From the NCBI GenBank assembly GCA_026724425.1, contig JAIUCV010000101.1, forward strand, positions 3,038,001-3,102,000: a stretch of DNA of 64,000 bases, written 5' to 3'. Shown in pieces: positions 10,301 through 22,014 of the stretch (position 1 is its first letter; each line of letters opens with the position of its first letter). This stretch comes from Erythrophleum ivorense (Eukaryota > Streptophyta > Magnoliopsida > Fabales > Fabaceae). Under the pieces are notes generated by a model. That model was not told the DNA's origin. It saw only the letters and a list, made by a program, of their open reading frames with translations, and searched no databases. The translations under genes and the position numbers were made by a program.

Positions 10301-12868
10301 ATGAGTGGTGCGTCGACTTTTAGCTCAATTTGCTTCGAACGAGGATGCTGGTTCAAGGTTTTTTTCCCTAAAATTCTTTAACAATTTTGTTTCTACTCAA
10401 TCCACATTAACGAAGCTCAACAAAGGAAACGTAGATTTGATTAAAATTAAGCTCACTGTAGTTTTTACAGCTTTCATGATTTCTTCTTCTTCTTCTTCTT
10501 CTTCTTCTTCTGTAAGCTGATAATTATACGAATGTACGTTTTACTTTTAAAAAGGGTGAAAGGAAGATTCGTGTAGCGGATAAGCGAGTCAAGAGGCTTA
10601 CTTTGGGATCCTCCAATGTGGCTTCTCCATCTTCAATGAGCTTCAGAGTTTCATCCAGTAGCTCTGCTAAACCGGAAAAGGATATTCGGATTGGTCTTCT
10701 CGGTGCAAGTGGCTACACTGGTGCAGAGGTTTGTACAAAACTCGACTTTTCTATTGGAAGTTTCATTTCCCTGGAAATTGAGTGTTTTAGAGATCTCTTT
10801 GACTGTGAAATGAATTAGAGCTTAAGTGGTATGCATGTTGTTGCAAGTTTGGGGCTTTTTTAGCCTAAAAACATTGAACAAATCAAACCTGTGAGTTAAG
10901 CTTCTTCTGACAAAAGGCCCTTCTTAGTCATCGGTTATAAGTTTCCATAAAACTATGTGGGAAAGGATGAGAAGTTTGATGTGTGAGGTATCTAAGTTTT
11001 GATTCAAATGCATGAGTAAGGAAGTTTGATTTTAACAAATGATTTGGAATTGCAGATCGTCAGGCTTCTTGCTAATCATCCACATTTCGGTGTCACTCTC
11101 ATGACTGCAGATAGAAAAGCTGGCCAGTCAATGGAAAGCGTTTTCCCGCATCTCAAAGCCCAAGTATAAGTCATTTCTATCTATCTCTAATAAAATATCA
11201 GGTGATGAATCTGTTCAATGATGATTTGTGATGGCGTGTAGTGATCAATGATTAAACTTTGTCTGTCCTCAGAAACTACCTAGTTTGATCTCAGTAAAGG
11301 ATGCAGATTTTTCTGCTGTGGATGCTGTATTCTGCTGTTTGCCTCACGGAACAACCCAGGTCCCTTTTCTTTCTTTTGATTCTTCAGTTTCAAATTTGTT
11401 TCTAAGCTTAACAGAAAATGAGTTTGTGCGTGTGTTTTGATAGGAAATTATCAGTGGACTGCCCACTGCTTTAAAAATTGTTGATCTTTCGGCGGTAAGT
11501 ACCTGACGACATTATTCATGATTTTCTTGTTGTGGCGACCCTTTTGGTTGATATGCTTATTTGAATTACGCCATTCAGGACTTCCGGTTGCGTGATATCT
11601 CAGAATATGAAGAATGGTATGGTCAGCCACACAAGGCAGTAGAGTTACAGGTAGCTTTGCTTGAATTTTGGGTCTGTTGTGTTCATATTGCTTAAGACTT
11701 ACTGAGTCTCATGGTTGGTTCAGAAAGAAGTTGTGTATGGTCTAACAGAGTTACTAAGGGAGGACATCAAAAAGGCTCGAGTTGTGGCTAATCCAGGATG
11801 TTACCCGACTTCGATTCAGCTTCCTCTTGTTCCTTTGATAAAGGTTTCTTTCCCTTGAATACAGTTTTATCAGACCGTCTAGTCTTCAAATTCAACTCTA
11901 CTCAATATGTGTTGTTGATTTTGGTGTAGGCAAGTCTCATCAAACATGAAAACATAATTATCGACGCAAAGTCTGGTGTTAGTGGAGCAGGTTTGAGCTT
12001 ACTTTGCAGTCTTTATTCATGAACAAAGATGCAGTACAAAAATGTTTGTAGTTTATGAATTTTTCCGTCAGGACGTGGTGCTAAGGAGGCGAATCTTTAC
12101 TCTGAGATAGCTGAAGGCATTTCTTCCTACGGTGTCACACGGCATCGCCATGGTATAATATCACAACGAGTGAAAGAATTGGTTCTATGATTTTTGAACT
12201 CTGAAATGATCTCTTTTTACTGCAGTTCCTGAAATTGAACAAGGATTATCTGATGTTGCACAATCAAAAGTAACAGTCAGTTTTACGCCGCATCTCATGC
12301 CAATGGTACAAATAAATCTCAAGCCTGTTCTCTATAGTTTCTTATCTTAAACCATTGATTGACCCTTCGTTGTTTGGGTAGATCCGCGGAATGCAATCGA
12401 CTATATATGTGGAAATGGCTCCTGGGGTTGAAACCAAAGACTTATACCAGCAATTAAGAACGTCTTATGAGGTGATGATTACTCTTTGTGTTATAAGCCA
12501 ATGACTTCTAGTGTTTCAATAAAAAAATGTTATGTAGGATGAAGAATTTGTCAAAGTGTTGGGTGAAGGAGTTGTTCCTCGGACACACAATGTTAGAGGA
12601 TCCAACTATTGTCATATGAATGTCTTTCCTGATAGAATCCCTGGAAGAGCTATCATAATCTCAGTGGTAAGCATATAATCATCTTCTGTTATAAACTCAT
12701 CCTTTTAACTTTTCCCTAAAAGCGACTGACTATTGCATAAAACTCTTTGGTGTGTTGCAGATTGATAATCTCGTGAAAGGAGCTTCGGGACAGGCGTTGC
12801 AGAATCTTAACATAATGATGGGATACCCCGAAACAACGGGACTCCTACAACAGCCACTTTTCCCTTAA
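10301..12868 (+). CDS. N-acetyl-gamma-glutamyl-phosphate reductase (arginine biosynthesis), plastid
   Basis: Third step of arginine synthesis: NADPH-dependent reduction of N-acetyl-glutamyl phosphate to the semialdehyde, in the plastid. Exon 1 is 10301-10357 and exon 2 is 10555-10728; the first roughly 60 residues are rich in Ser, Arg and Lys, as in a transit peptide. The Rossmann NADP site is IGLLGASGYTGAE at the end of exon 2. Later exons carry CCLPHGTTQE, the catalytic cysteine in VVANPGCYPTS, KSGVSGAGRGAKE, the active-site histidine region RHRHVPEIEQG, and PRTHNVRGSNYCHMNVFPDR. The last exon starts near 12761 and ends LLQQPLFP-TAA. I traced all splice sites from exon 1 to the stop and the frame stays open. 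Family length and order are normal. It corresponds by order to AT2G19940. Confidence 0.96.
10481..10511. repeat. TTC trinucleotide microsatellite in AGPR intron 1
   Basis: About ten uninterrupted TTC units inside the first intron, shortly before the acceptor at 10554. Confidence 0.9.
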
Positions 12869-13194
12869 GAGAGAAGCAATGTTCCGAATTTACCTTTGCA
12901 GAGTTTAGACGGCAATATTGAGTATAATGAAGGTTTCATGATGGTTTTATCAAGGCTAAGTCACTGCTTCTGTTACCATTACAGACAAATGGTTTTGTTG
13001 TTTGCTATTGATGTTGAATAATCAACCTTTTGTTTGGAAATTAAATTTTGCTTAAAAGCGTTTATGAACAATGCTATATTGAATCGTGAGAATCAACTTC
13101 TGTATAACAAAGAGTTTAAAACCTTCTCTAAGACGACAAATAAGTAATTATGCTTCTGCAATCTCCCCCACTCAGTAAACCCTTGTGGAGTCTG

Positions 13195-16100
13195 TTATGG
13201 TCTGAAGACGTTGTTGGTCATTTCAGCAACTTCCTGGGCCTCGGCTTGCTCCTACATTCCCGAGAGCATGAGATTAGAAACGACGAGAATTCGAATTCCA
13301 TAACTATGATGTGATGTGATATTCACTTATTCAGTGTAAAAGCATCAAATATTACCTGGAGCCGGTGTAAAAGATACATCAAGAAGAGATGAACAAAGAC
13401 CTGCAATTTTGTAAATGGCGGAGGTTAAGTTTTCTATATATTCACAAGGTGAATGAGATTGAAGAAGTAAGCGAGCGTCTCACAAGGTAAAAGAGTAGAA
13501 AAATCCTGGCTATTGGATACCGAAAAAGGAACCTTGTGGCCCTTACAGCTCCTGAGTCTAACAGTTTCACTGCATTTTGCAACTGAAGACAGAGAGTGTC
13601 AACAAAGTAAACATAAGAGTTCAAGTTAAAAGCTAATGATGAGAAGCAGAGGTTTCTCTAAATGGCTCCTAATTTCTTACCTGTGTGCTCACTGTAGCCA
13701 TGTGTCGGTGATACAATGGAAGAGGCCTGAGAATGTTAAATTGTTTTGTTTGTAAGTATTCATTAAGAACAAACTTAACGTGTAATAAATATCTCCTAGC
13801 GTCTTTCTTAGATTGACATTGCAAAATACGTACTCAAGTGTCTTGATCTCAGAATCTTCTTCCCAAATTGCGGATGGGCGTCGTGAAACTCTGCTTTTTT
13901 CTACCTCTACCTGAATCAATAAGTTTAGAACCTTTCTTGTAAGTAGCATGGAAATTGTCAAAAGTCAAAAGTACGTTTTGAGCTTCGATATCGAACCTGT
14001 GCTTCGTGTAGACGTTTGGCCTCTTTCTCCAACTGAAACTCTGCTGCAGCCTTCTCACTCGCCATAGTCTCTAGTTGCGTTTGCTTATAGTACTGCATCA
14101 CAACCCGTGGCCAGAAGCTATCAGATAACTTCCCAATATGACTGTGATCTAAGAATCAGTACGTTTTAGAATTCACATACCAGTAAATCTGTTAGTTCAC
14201 GGTAGCGTTTCTCCAGCTCTGTATGCTCCTACTAGGTCAGGGGTATCACGAGTTAATTCATGTTCTATAATCATATGAATTAAGGGCGATGAAATTTGTG
14301 AAATAAAAAGAGACCAAACAATCAGAAACAGTTAATGCATTGACAAGAAGAGACAGGCTTTAAGAAACTGAGAATCTCACCTGGCGTGAGTAATGCTCGG
14401 CATCCCTCTTCATGGCTGCCATTTCGACCCTCACCTTTTGCATTTCGGCCTACAACAAACAAATGGATCATGTGTAAAAATAATGCATATTGTATAGCAC
14501 AAACAACAAATACATCATGTTGTCAAGAATTCCGAGATTAGTGGCATACCTCCATTGAAGAAAGTTTCTCCTCGGCATCTCTTTGACCTTGCCGAGCACG
14601 GTCCACTTCATCCTGCCATGCCTGAATCTGCAGAATTTAAAGGAATATGCTCTATAGATTTTACTTTTTACTTCTAATAGCAATTTTGAATGTGTGCTAG
14701 GAACTCATTATTGAAGTTAACTGCAACAATGTAAAGCATGGTAACCTAATATGATATACCTGGATCACTTGGTTTGCTTCATCCGGAGACTTCTTTTGTC
14801 CTCTGCGAGCACGAACTTCCATATCTTGCAGCTCTTGATTCAGAGAGGTACATTCAACCTGACAATCATTTGCCAATTATTCTAGTGAACTTTAAATATA
14901 TGATGGTGGGGGAGGAAAAATTGTGTTGAAGATAAGTTCATCTACCTCAAGCAATGCCACTTTATGTTCAAGTTCTGCCACTTTCGCTGTCCTTTCATCA
15001 GCAATTCTCTAAAATACCAGCCAATTAAAAGTCAGAACAAAGTAGGTTTTGGGAAACAAGAGTTCCACATAGAATCTTTACTTTGTTCACGAATATATAG
15101 CATATGAAAGCAGCAAATTATGTTGGATGACCTACTCGAAATGTATACTAGTGGTTTTTTCAGTAGCGATCAATGGAAGAAGCCTGTCTCACCTGAATTC
15201 TAACAAGTGCTGTGGAAGCATCAATAGCCCTGTGCTCTAGTTCCCTTTCTCTTTCCATGGCAGCCTGTCTTAGAAAGAGCAATTTAATGTAAAACAAAAA
15301 GGTGATATCATGTTTATATTATAAACCATTTCAGCATCGTTCAGACAACAAACCATTTTTGTGGCATTATGTGCAGAATGCTCCTCTTCGGCTCTCCTTT
15401 CAGTAGTGGCAAGCTCCTCCCGCAATGCCTGGAATAACAAAAAATATGAATCCAATGGTCTGAGCCTCTGAGGACCTTATATCTTCATAATCATATATAC
15501 CAAGCTAAATAATTTTGGAAGAAATTAATGGAAAAAAATATAGCAATACCTGCATCATCCTAGTCTCAGCCAATTCTCTGTTTCTCATAATAGACTCCAT
15601 GTCTGCCTGAAAAAAGTAAATAATTTTACGAATAGCTGGTTTGATAAATCACTCACGGTATGACAACACAACAGAAAATCTAAGCAAAATGAGAGGCCTA
15701 GAAACCTGAACAGTCGACAATTTTCCTTCGTTCAGAGCAGCCTGGTTTTTCAGAGCATCCATTGCGCTGACAAGTGCTTCTATCTCTGAGTTCTTAGCTG
15801 CTAGTGCCTCAACCATGCTTGACTCTACTTTCGTCACTTCACTTTTGGAAGCTGACAAATCTTTTTGCAACTGTGTAATGCTAGCTTCATATGACTTGGT
15901 AAGCTCTTGCTTTACAGTCAGAAAAATAAGAAAGACAATTAGGTGCATTGACTACATTCAAGTATCTCTTTTACTTTTTCTAATCTGTGTCAAAAGAAAT
16001 TCAAACTCTTTACCTCTGCATTGAGAAGTTCTTCCAACTGTGCATTTTCTGCCTTAATTTCTTGAAGACGGGATGAAAGTCCAGCACAAACCTAGAAGCA

Positions 16101-17633
16101 AATGAAGACAAAAGAAAATTAAAAAAGCATACAACTGAAATTGGTCATTTTTAACCACTGCCATGGATAAATCAAATCCTATCCGACAGTCGAAAAGAGT
16201 ATTTATCACCCATTTGATGCAGGAAAGTAGCAAAAGATATTCAAGCTTACCCTTGCTAACCTGGCTTCTTTTGACTGCCCAGTGGAAACTGTAGCTTTTA
16301 GCAGCCCCTGAGCCTAGAATTAGTAGAAAGATTGATCAGTAGACTTCTGAGAAGGCAACATACACGCAGAATCAGGTAGCAGACATAGCATTTGCTATTT
16401 TCTTATCATTTCGTCTAACTAACCTCTTCAAGTTGATCCTGAATCTTCATGGCAGTTGTCTCCGCCCTACGATCCTGCTCTCTCTCCAGATTGGTTGAGG
16501 TATCAGCAACTCCCTGTTCCTGTTCTTTATCCAGATTGATTGAGGTACCAACTTTCACCTCATCGCCTATGCTTCGAATCACAGTTCCTTCGCCTAAAAG
16601 AGAAACATGCACTACAGATTCCAGTTTCTCCAGGTCTCTTTTTGAAGAATCCTCTAACTCTCCTTCTGTGCCTTTTTTGGGAGCATCATTTGGGTTCTCA
16701 CTGGCAGTCACCTCAATTTCTTTGTCAGGTAAAGATTGTAACGGTTGCACCAAAGAGTCATTCGGAGCATCTCCATCAGCATGCTTGTCATTTGAAGTTG
16801 ATTCAGCAGCATCACCGTCCACAACAGATTCTGAAGCTACCGCAGCAACATCGTCACTTTTTGTATCTGCCACTGATTGAGGAAGTGAATGAACACTCTG
16901 GACATCTGCATCAGTCTGTTGAATCTCTCTTGTCTCCAAAACAGGCCCTGATGAAGAGGCTCCGTCAGTGGAAACAGAGCTTTTAGATGGAGGCAACTCT
17001 GACTGTGATACTCCTGGACCAGATTGATCATCTCTTTTCTTAGAAGATTCTTCTTTTACAGGTTTCTGTCGAGCCTACAAATACATTTCAGAACCAAAAG
17101 TTTCATATTGAGTAGCGATGTAACAAACAAAGAGAACAACTCACAGACATATAGATCCAAGGTAATACCTTTTTCTTTGAACTTAATCTCTTCCCTTGAG
17201 ACCCTTTCCTATTAGAAGCTTTGGCCACCCCAAAGCAAATGAAACACAATATAATAAACTTTTTGATGATCATGTGTTATCCTATTATTGAAGTTGATAA
17301 ATTTATTCCGAATAATGAAATGTAAACGGTACAAATTGTGTTTGACAGGTCCATGATTGTAACATTCAAATTGTAATCAGAGATCAACCAGAACAAAAGA
17401 TGAGCTTTTTGTACTACAATTAGTCTCGAAGGAATCAGAGTTAATCTCCACAGTACCTGGCAACTGCAAATCAGATTGTTCTTCGGAAAGGTCTTCGACC
17501 ACAGACTTTGCCCTTCGATCCACAACCTCGAATAAATCTAACGAAAGATAAACAATTACGGAAACTTGGAAATTGAAAAAGAATGTAGGAACCCACTGAA
17601 ATTACCTTCGGCAGCTTTGAGCCAAGACGCCAT
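13195..17633 (-). CDS. GC1: Golgin candidate 1, golgin-84-like Golgi coiled-coil protein
   Basis: Tethering protein of the Golgi, anchored by its C-terminus. The start at 17633 gives MASWLKAAE, and exon 2 gives LFEVVDRRAKSVVEDLSEEQ, the usual golgin-84 N-terminus. The large exon at 16415-16996 is an acidic, Ser-rich low-complexity linker. More than ten short exons then encode a long coiled coil full of Glu, Lys, Ala and Leu (for example QDLEAR-like and EALAAKNSEIEALVSAMDAL stretches). The penultimate exon encodes the hydrophobic anchor VFVHLFLMYLLHRLQ (13372-13410 region). The last exon ends VAEMTNNVFRP-TAA at 13195. It converges with AGPR; about 330 bp separate the two stop codons. Splicing of the middle exons was not checked base by base. 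Confidence 0.9.
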
Positions 17634-17775
17634 TGATGATCAAAATGTATAAGTAACTCTCCGCTAGTCACGGCAGATCGGCAGAGGAGCTTCCATGCAC
17701 CGACGGCTCGGTTTCACGAAATAAAAAAGAGGGGATCGGATTGAAAAAATCAACAGCTGATTTCGAGAATCACCA

Positions 17776-18000
17776 ATGGTTACGGATTCGAATCTGATCT
17801 CTGTAATTGAGTATGTTCAAAGGAAGGAGACGAACGAGTTCTTCAGAGGTTTCATCAACCAGAATTACTTGGCATTTGAGCGTAGAGGGAAGAGAACTCA
17901 GATCGTTGATCGTGTGTTGTCACGTCCACCAAGTTTACAGTGGTCTAGCTCATCGTGGCCGTCGAAATTGGATTATGAGATTTCTCCTAAACTTCTTTAG
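17776..18000 (+). CDS. Small unrecognised open reading frame, 74 codons
   Basis: Single-exon frame starting MVTDSNLISVIEYVQRKE and ending SKLDYEISPKLL-TAG. It is divergent from the golgin gene, with 142 bases between the two start codons, so it would sit right at a shared promoter. The composition looks protein-like (charged, no low complexity, central RGFINQNYLAFERRGKRTQI), but I recognise no family. It could equally be an open stretch in a transcribed leader. Confidence 0.35.
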   Translation: MVTDSNLISVIEYVQRKETNEFFRGFINQNYLAFERRGKRTQIVDRVLSRPPSLQWSSSSWPSKLDYEISPKLL

Positions 18001-18728
18001 ATGAGTGTATTGGATTGAACTAAAGTATTTTGTGAATCTTGGCTTATTGGACTATCACTTGGTGGGCTTTTAATGACTTCCAAAGATATATTAGAAAGTG
18101 CACTTCTTCTTTCTTTTATCAACAGCTTAAAAAAAAAAAAAAAGCCAAAAATGATAACATGTGTGTGGAAGTCAAAAAGAATGATAACATGTCACTTTAA
18201 GTAGTGTTGATGATGTTGTTAGCATCAAAAGAATGATGATGGCTCATAAGTCACATGCTTAGAGTCCCACAACGACTTTAACAGCATCATAAAGCTCCTA
18301 TCAACATCATTTAGCATTTAAGACCGAACCAAATTTTGCTGCATAATTTCTGCTAGAATTGTGCCTACTTCTAAATCTGACACACACGCACACACACATA
18401 CTTAATGCTCGTAATCCGATTTTACTGCAACTCGAAGCATTTTCTATTTTTCTTAGCTACTTCTTTTTTACAACTAAAACAAGTATGAACTTTTCTTTAT
18501 TGTTCAACAAGCCATACATATCAACTGTTTTTTAAACAGTTTACACACGCATTTGATTACGAATTGTGAGACACCAACAACACAAAATACAAACTAGTAG
18601 ATCATAAACTTTGGTCCCATATGATCACATGTGTATATACGATATAACAATGGATCATCAACTTAATTTATATTATATATTTTTATCAATTCACATTATT
18701 TCTTTATGAATCATTTCATTCAGAAACA
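18001..18728. other. Spacer, no gene seen
   Basis: AT-rich, with an A run near 18128-18142, a repeated phrase AATGATAACATGT near 18148 and 18179, and a short CACACA tract at 18380-18398. No coding or RNA gene is seen. Confidence 0.7.
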
Positions 18729-19265
18729 TTAATAGGGACGCGTATCCGCATCACCAACCGGCATAGGATAATAATCACAAACAATCCAAATTAACTCATT
18801 ATCATGACACCTGAACGAGCCACAACCAAGACTAAACGATTGATTAGCCACTATCTGAGTGTAATGCCCGCAAACATCGTTGCACTTGTTGGTGGCATGA
18901 TCATAATTAGGCTTCTCCGTCAACCAATACTTAGTCGCAATCGGACCGCTCATTTGGTCCGTAGGTTGGACCCATCCCGCGGCTATATTTTCGCCGTAAG
19001 GTCCACCAGAATGTCTTATGTCGCTGTACGCGCAGACTCCAGCTTTGGCTTGTTTGTTTGCGTAGTTCTGTGCATAGGCCGCAACGGTTTTGTTCCAAAC
19101 CAATGGAGCCACCCCGACCGCCGCTCGAATCTCGTTGTGAACCGCTAACGTTTCCTCCGGTTGGACATCATCGATTGGCTTTACCTTTGGAAGACCATTG
19201 GCTAGAGTTGAAAAGAGACAGAATAATGTTAGTACTACGACGAAACTTCTACCCAAGGACGACAT
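18729..19265 (-). CDS. Secreted CAP-domain protein, PR-1 family
   Basis: Single-exon gene of 178 codons, the normal PR-1 length. A signal peptide covers residues 1-24 (MSSLGRSFVVVLTLFCLFSTLANG). The CAP domain follows: AVHNEIRAAVGVAPLVW, then YGENIAAGW, WLTEKPNY, and the signature CGHYTQIVANQS. Six cysteines after the signal fit the three conserved disulfides, and the conserved His and Glu of the CAP cavity are present (H of RHSGG, E of YGENIA). PR-1 proteins are apoplastic, sterol-binding and linked to defence. The end CDYYPMPVGDADTRPY resembles the CNYx-PxGN region from which CAPE peptides are released, with Asp where Asn is usual. An upstream in-frame ATG at 19367 is unlikely because it would bury the signal peptide. 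It has a tandem paralogue at 22015-22536. Confidence 0.94.
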   Translation of the reverse strand: MSSLGRSFVVVLTLFCLFSTLANGLPKVKPIDDVQPEETLAVHNEIRAAVGVAPLVWNKTVAAYAQNYANKQAKAGVCAYSDIRHSGGPYGENIAAGWVQPTDQMSGPIATKYWLTEKPNYDHATNKCNDVCGHYTQIVANQSFSLGCGSFRCHDNELIWIVCDYYPMPVGDADTRPY

Positions 19266-19333
19266 TTTTTGTTTTGTTTTTTGTAAACTGTTTTGGAACT
19301 TATGGTTATGTGATCTCTGTCCTGATTGTTGTT

Positions 19334-19351
19334 CCTCCTTTTGTAAGCCTA
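19334..19351 (-). promoter_or_regulatory. Upstream block conserved between the two CAP genes
   Basis: CCTCCTTTTGTAAGCCTA lies about 70 bases upstream of the first CAP gene start. An almost identical block (22623-22640, one base different) lies about 90 bases upstream of the second. It is a shared promoter or leader element retained since the tandem duplication; its function is unknown. Confidence 0.55.
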
Positions 19352-20058
19352 AAATAATAATAAACAAAGCTTTGAGATTGCAATATTTAACTAGGGTTAA
19401 GAAAGAAAAAGTTGGGTTGGAACGTTTATCATTCTATTAAAATGATTTATTAGTAAATATCGTACAATTAAGTTAAGAAATCCCTTTAAATAACATAATT
19501 ATAGGATTAAATTCTAATTTAGGATAAAAATCTTGAAATTTAAAGACTAACAAAAGGCAAATATAGTTAGTCAATAAAAGCTATCCTAAATTTTTAAAAA
19601 CGAAGCAAACAAAACAATCTAGAGATAAATTCATTTCTATATGACTTGTAGATATGACTTCATACAAATTGATAGATTTATGATTTATAGTTTAGATTGT
19701 TATCTTTTCTTTTCTTTTCTAAGTAATTTATTTTTTTATCAGTAACAGATACAAAGGGGGTGTTATTGGATGTTGTATTTGAAATGAACTGAAATATAAT
19801 CACAATCCAGTGTTATTCAATTAATGATTCTAAATTATGTTTTTAAATCCAGTGTTATTGGATATCTTATTTGTAATCCATCTTTAATAGATTTTCAAAT
19901 ATAGTGTTATTCAATCAAGATTTAAAATCCTGTTTTAAAATCTAGTGTTATTCAAAAGGTAAATGACTTTTAAAATCTTTGTTTATTGAGTCATTTGAAA
20001 TGAATTCCAATGGAGTTTCATGAGTAAATTATTTTGAACAGAATCCAAGCTATATTGT

Positions 20059-20888
20059 GGGGGTGTTATTGGATGTTGTATTTGAAATGAACTGAAACTG
20101 AATTACAATCCAGTGTTATTCAATCAAGATTTCAAATCCGGTTTTAAAATCCAGTGTTATTCAATATCTGATTTGTAATCTATCATTAATAGATTCTCAA
20201 ATTCAGTGTTATTCAATCAAGATTTCAAATCTGGTTTTAAAATCCAGTGTTATTCAAAAGGTAAATGACTTTTAAAATCTTTGTTTATTGAGTCATTTGA
20301 AATGAATTCCGAGTTTCATGAGTAAATTATTTAAAACAGAATCTAAGCTACATTGCAGAGATTTTAGAATCAACTCCTATGGATTCTTTAAAATAAAATC
20401 GGGGGGTGTTATTGGATGTTGTATTTGAAATGAACTGAAACTGAATTACAATCCAGTGTTATTCAATCAAGATTTCAAATCCGGTTTTAAAATCCAGTGT
20501 TATTCAATATCTGATTTGTAATCTATCATTAATAGATTCTCAAATTCAGTGTTATTCAATCAAGATTTTAAATCTGGTTTTAAAATTCAGTGTTATTCAA
20601 AAGGTAAATGACTTTTAAAATCTTTGTTTATTGAGTCATTTGAAATGAATTCCAATGGAGTTTCATGAGTAAATTATTTAAAACAGAATCCAAGCTACAT
20701 TGCAGAGATTTTAGAATCAACTCCTATGGATTCTTTAAAATAAAATCAAAACTTTAAATCTGAAGGATTATAAAACCTATAGAATTGATTTTAAATACAT
20801 AATTGAATAACACCCCCCGAAACTTTAAATCTGAAGGATTATAAAACCTATAGAATTGATTTTAAATACATAATTGAATAACACCCCC
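20059..20888. mobile_element. Middle MITE copy, inserted in the outer copy
   Basis: Head GGGGGTGTTATTGG at 20059; tail AATTGAATAACACCCCC ending at 20888. The flanks are TGT on both sides; the matching empty site in the inner copy reads TACATTGCAGAGATT, so a TGT duplication fits well. Without the inner copy it is 414 bp. Confidence 0.88.
20402..20817. mobile_element. Inner, uninterrupted MITE copy (416 bp)
   Basis: Complete element from GGGGGTG at 20402 to CACCCCC at 20817, with one extra G and C outside. The sequence is very similar to the two surrounding copies. It sits in the middle copy between AAAATC and GAAACTTTAAATC; its own body carries the empty site as AAAATCAAAACTTTAAATC. A clean 3-bp target duplication is not clear here. 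Confidence 0.88.
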
Positions 20889-21005
20889 TGTAGAGATTTT
20901 AGAATCAACTCCTGTAGATTCTTTAAAATAATATCAAAACTTCAAATCTAAAAGATTATAAAATCTATAGAATTGATTTTAAATACATGATTGAATAGCA
21001 CCCCC

Positions 21006-22014
21006 AAAGTTATGATATGAGGAAGTGATTCAAGCTGACATAACAAACTTCGTCTAATCTTAAAGAATTTTGTGATAAGTGATTCGCTCAAATTTGATAA
21101 TTTGTAGCCCAAATATCAAAAGAATCACAAGCCACAATTTAAAGTTAATTAACATCCATATATTTATCGGGTCAAAGGATAATCTGATAAGTTAATTATA
21201 ATCTATAAACCACCTATGAACACTTTATAATTTAACATATGCTATAAAACCAATTCAAACAAATTGAAGACAATCATATACGATTTGTTGTAAATGTTTA
21301 CTCGTAGCCCTTCATTTTCAAATCCATTAAATTAAGGTAATTAACAACAAAAGTCAGAATCAATTACGTGAAACACGAAAGTTAATCCCACAAAAAGTTG
21401 AGTTTTGATTGGTCGTATCAATAAGTCTTGTAAGTTATGTATTATCTCTCTAATTCTCATGATATTTTAATTCACGTGAATTTTTATACAACACCCGTGA
21501 TTTGCTCCCAGCTTCATTTTCGGAGAGTTAATGTTGACCATTTTTTTTGTTACTCTTTTAGTATTGTATGATAAAAGGTTCGCTGATTTTTTTCTTTGTA
21601 GTCTGATCATGTGTCCCCGCTTCAGTTTGAAGAAAAATGTACATTATATTTTTGTTAAATTTGTGATTCACGAGCAAGTTATCGTTCCAAAGGTTGTTCG
21701 ATACTCAGTTTAAAAACATATCACTAGACTGACCGAAGAGTCTAGATTTTTTGTGTGGTATATAATAGTCTATGCGCCTGTAGACGGTATATTATATTGC
21801 ATGGTATATCGTCGTAACTCACTATTCTTATTTTTATTTTCAATAAACTACATAAACACGCTCTTTCGTATTTTGAATTCTGGTATTAATACAAACTGCT
21901 AAATTAAAACTCCATGCAAGTCTCATACAACCGCGTCATTTATTATTATCTTAATAATATATATCAAACCGAATTACCCCAAATAAACTACTAACTCTTT
22001 TTGATTGGTCCAAA
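21006..22014. other. Spacer between the MITE and the second CAP gene, no gene seen
   Basis: AT-rich and without recognisable coding sequence. An open frame at 21531-21713 has no protein-like features. It probably contains the 3' flank of the second CAP gene. Confidence 0.65.

Larger units (their letters stand above)
19756..21005. mobile_element. Outer MITE copy, interrupted by two further copies of itself
   Basis: The head is GGGGGTGTTATTGGATGTTG at 19756 and the tail is GATTGAATAGCACCCCC ending at 21005. The ends are inverted repeats (GGGGGTGTTATT against its complement with one change). Flanks are AAA on both sides, consistent with a 3-bp target duplication. Removing the nested copies leaves 420 bp. 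The inside carries a repeated motif AGTGTTATTCAA. A 3-bp target site and G-rich short ends suggest a PIF/Harbinger-type MITE; this assignment is inference. No transposase is present. Confidence 0.85.

Noticed and set aside
16449..16986. Long plus-strand frames opposite the golgin gene
   Set aside because: They are mirror images of the Ser/Glu-rich golgin exon and show no domain.
18382..18398. CACACA tract considered as a regulatory element
   Set aside because: Short simple repeat; no evidence of function.
21531..21713. 60-codon frame between the MITE and the second CAP gene
   Set aside because: No similarity or composition typical of protein; no splice or promoter context.
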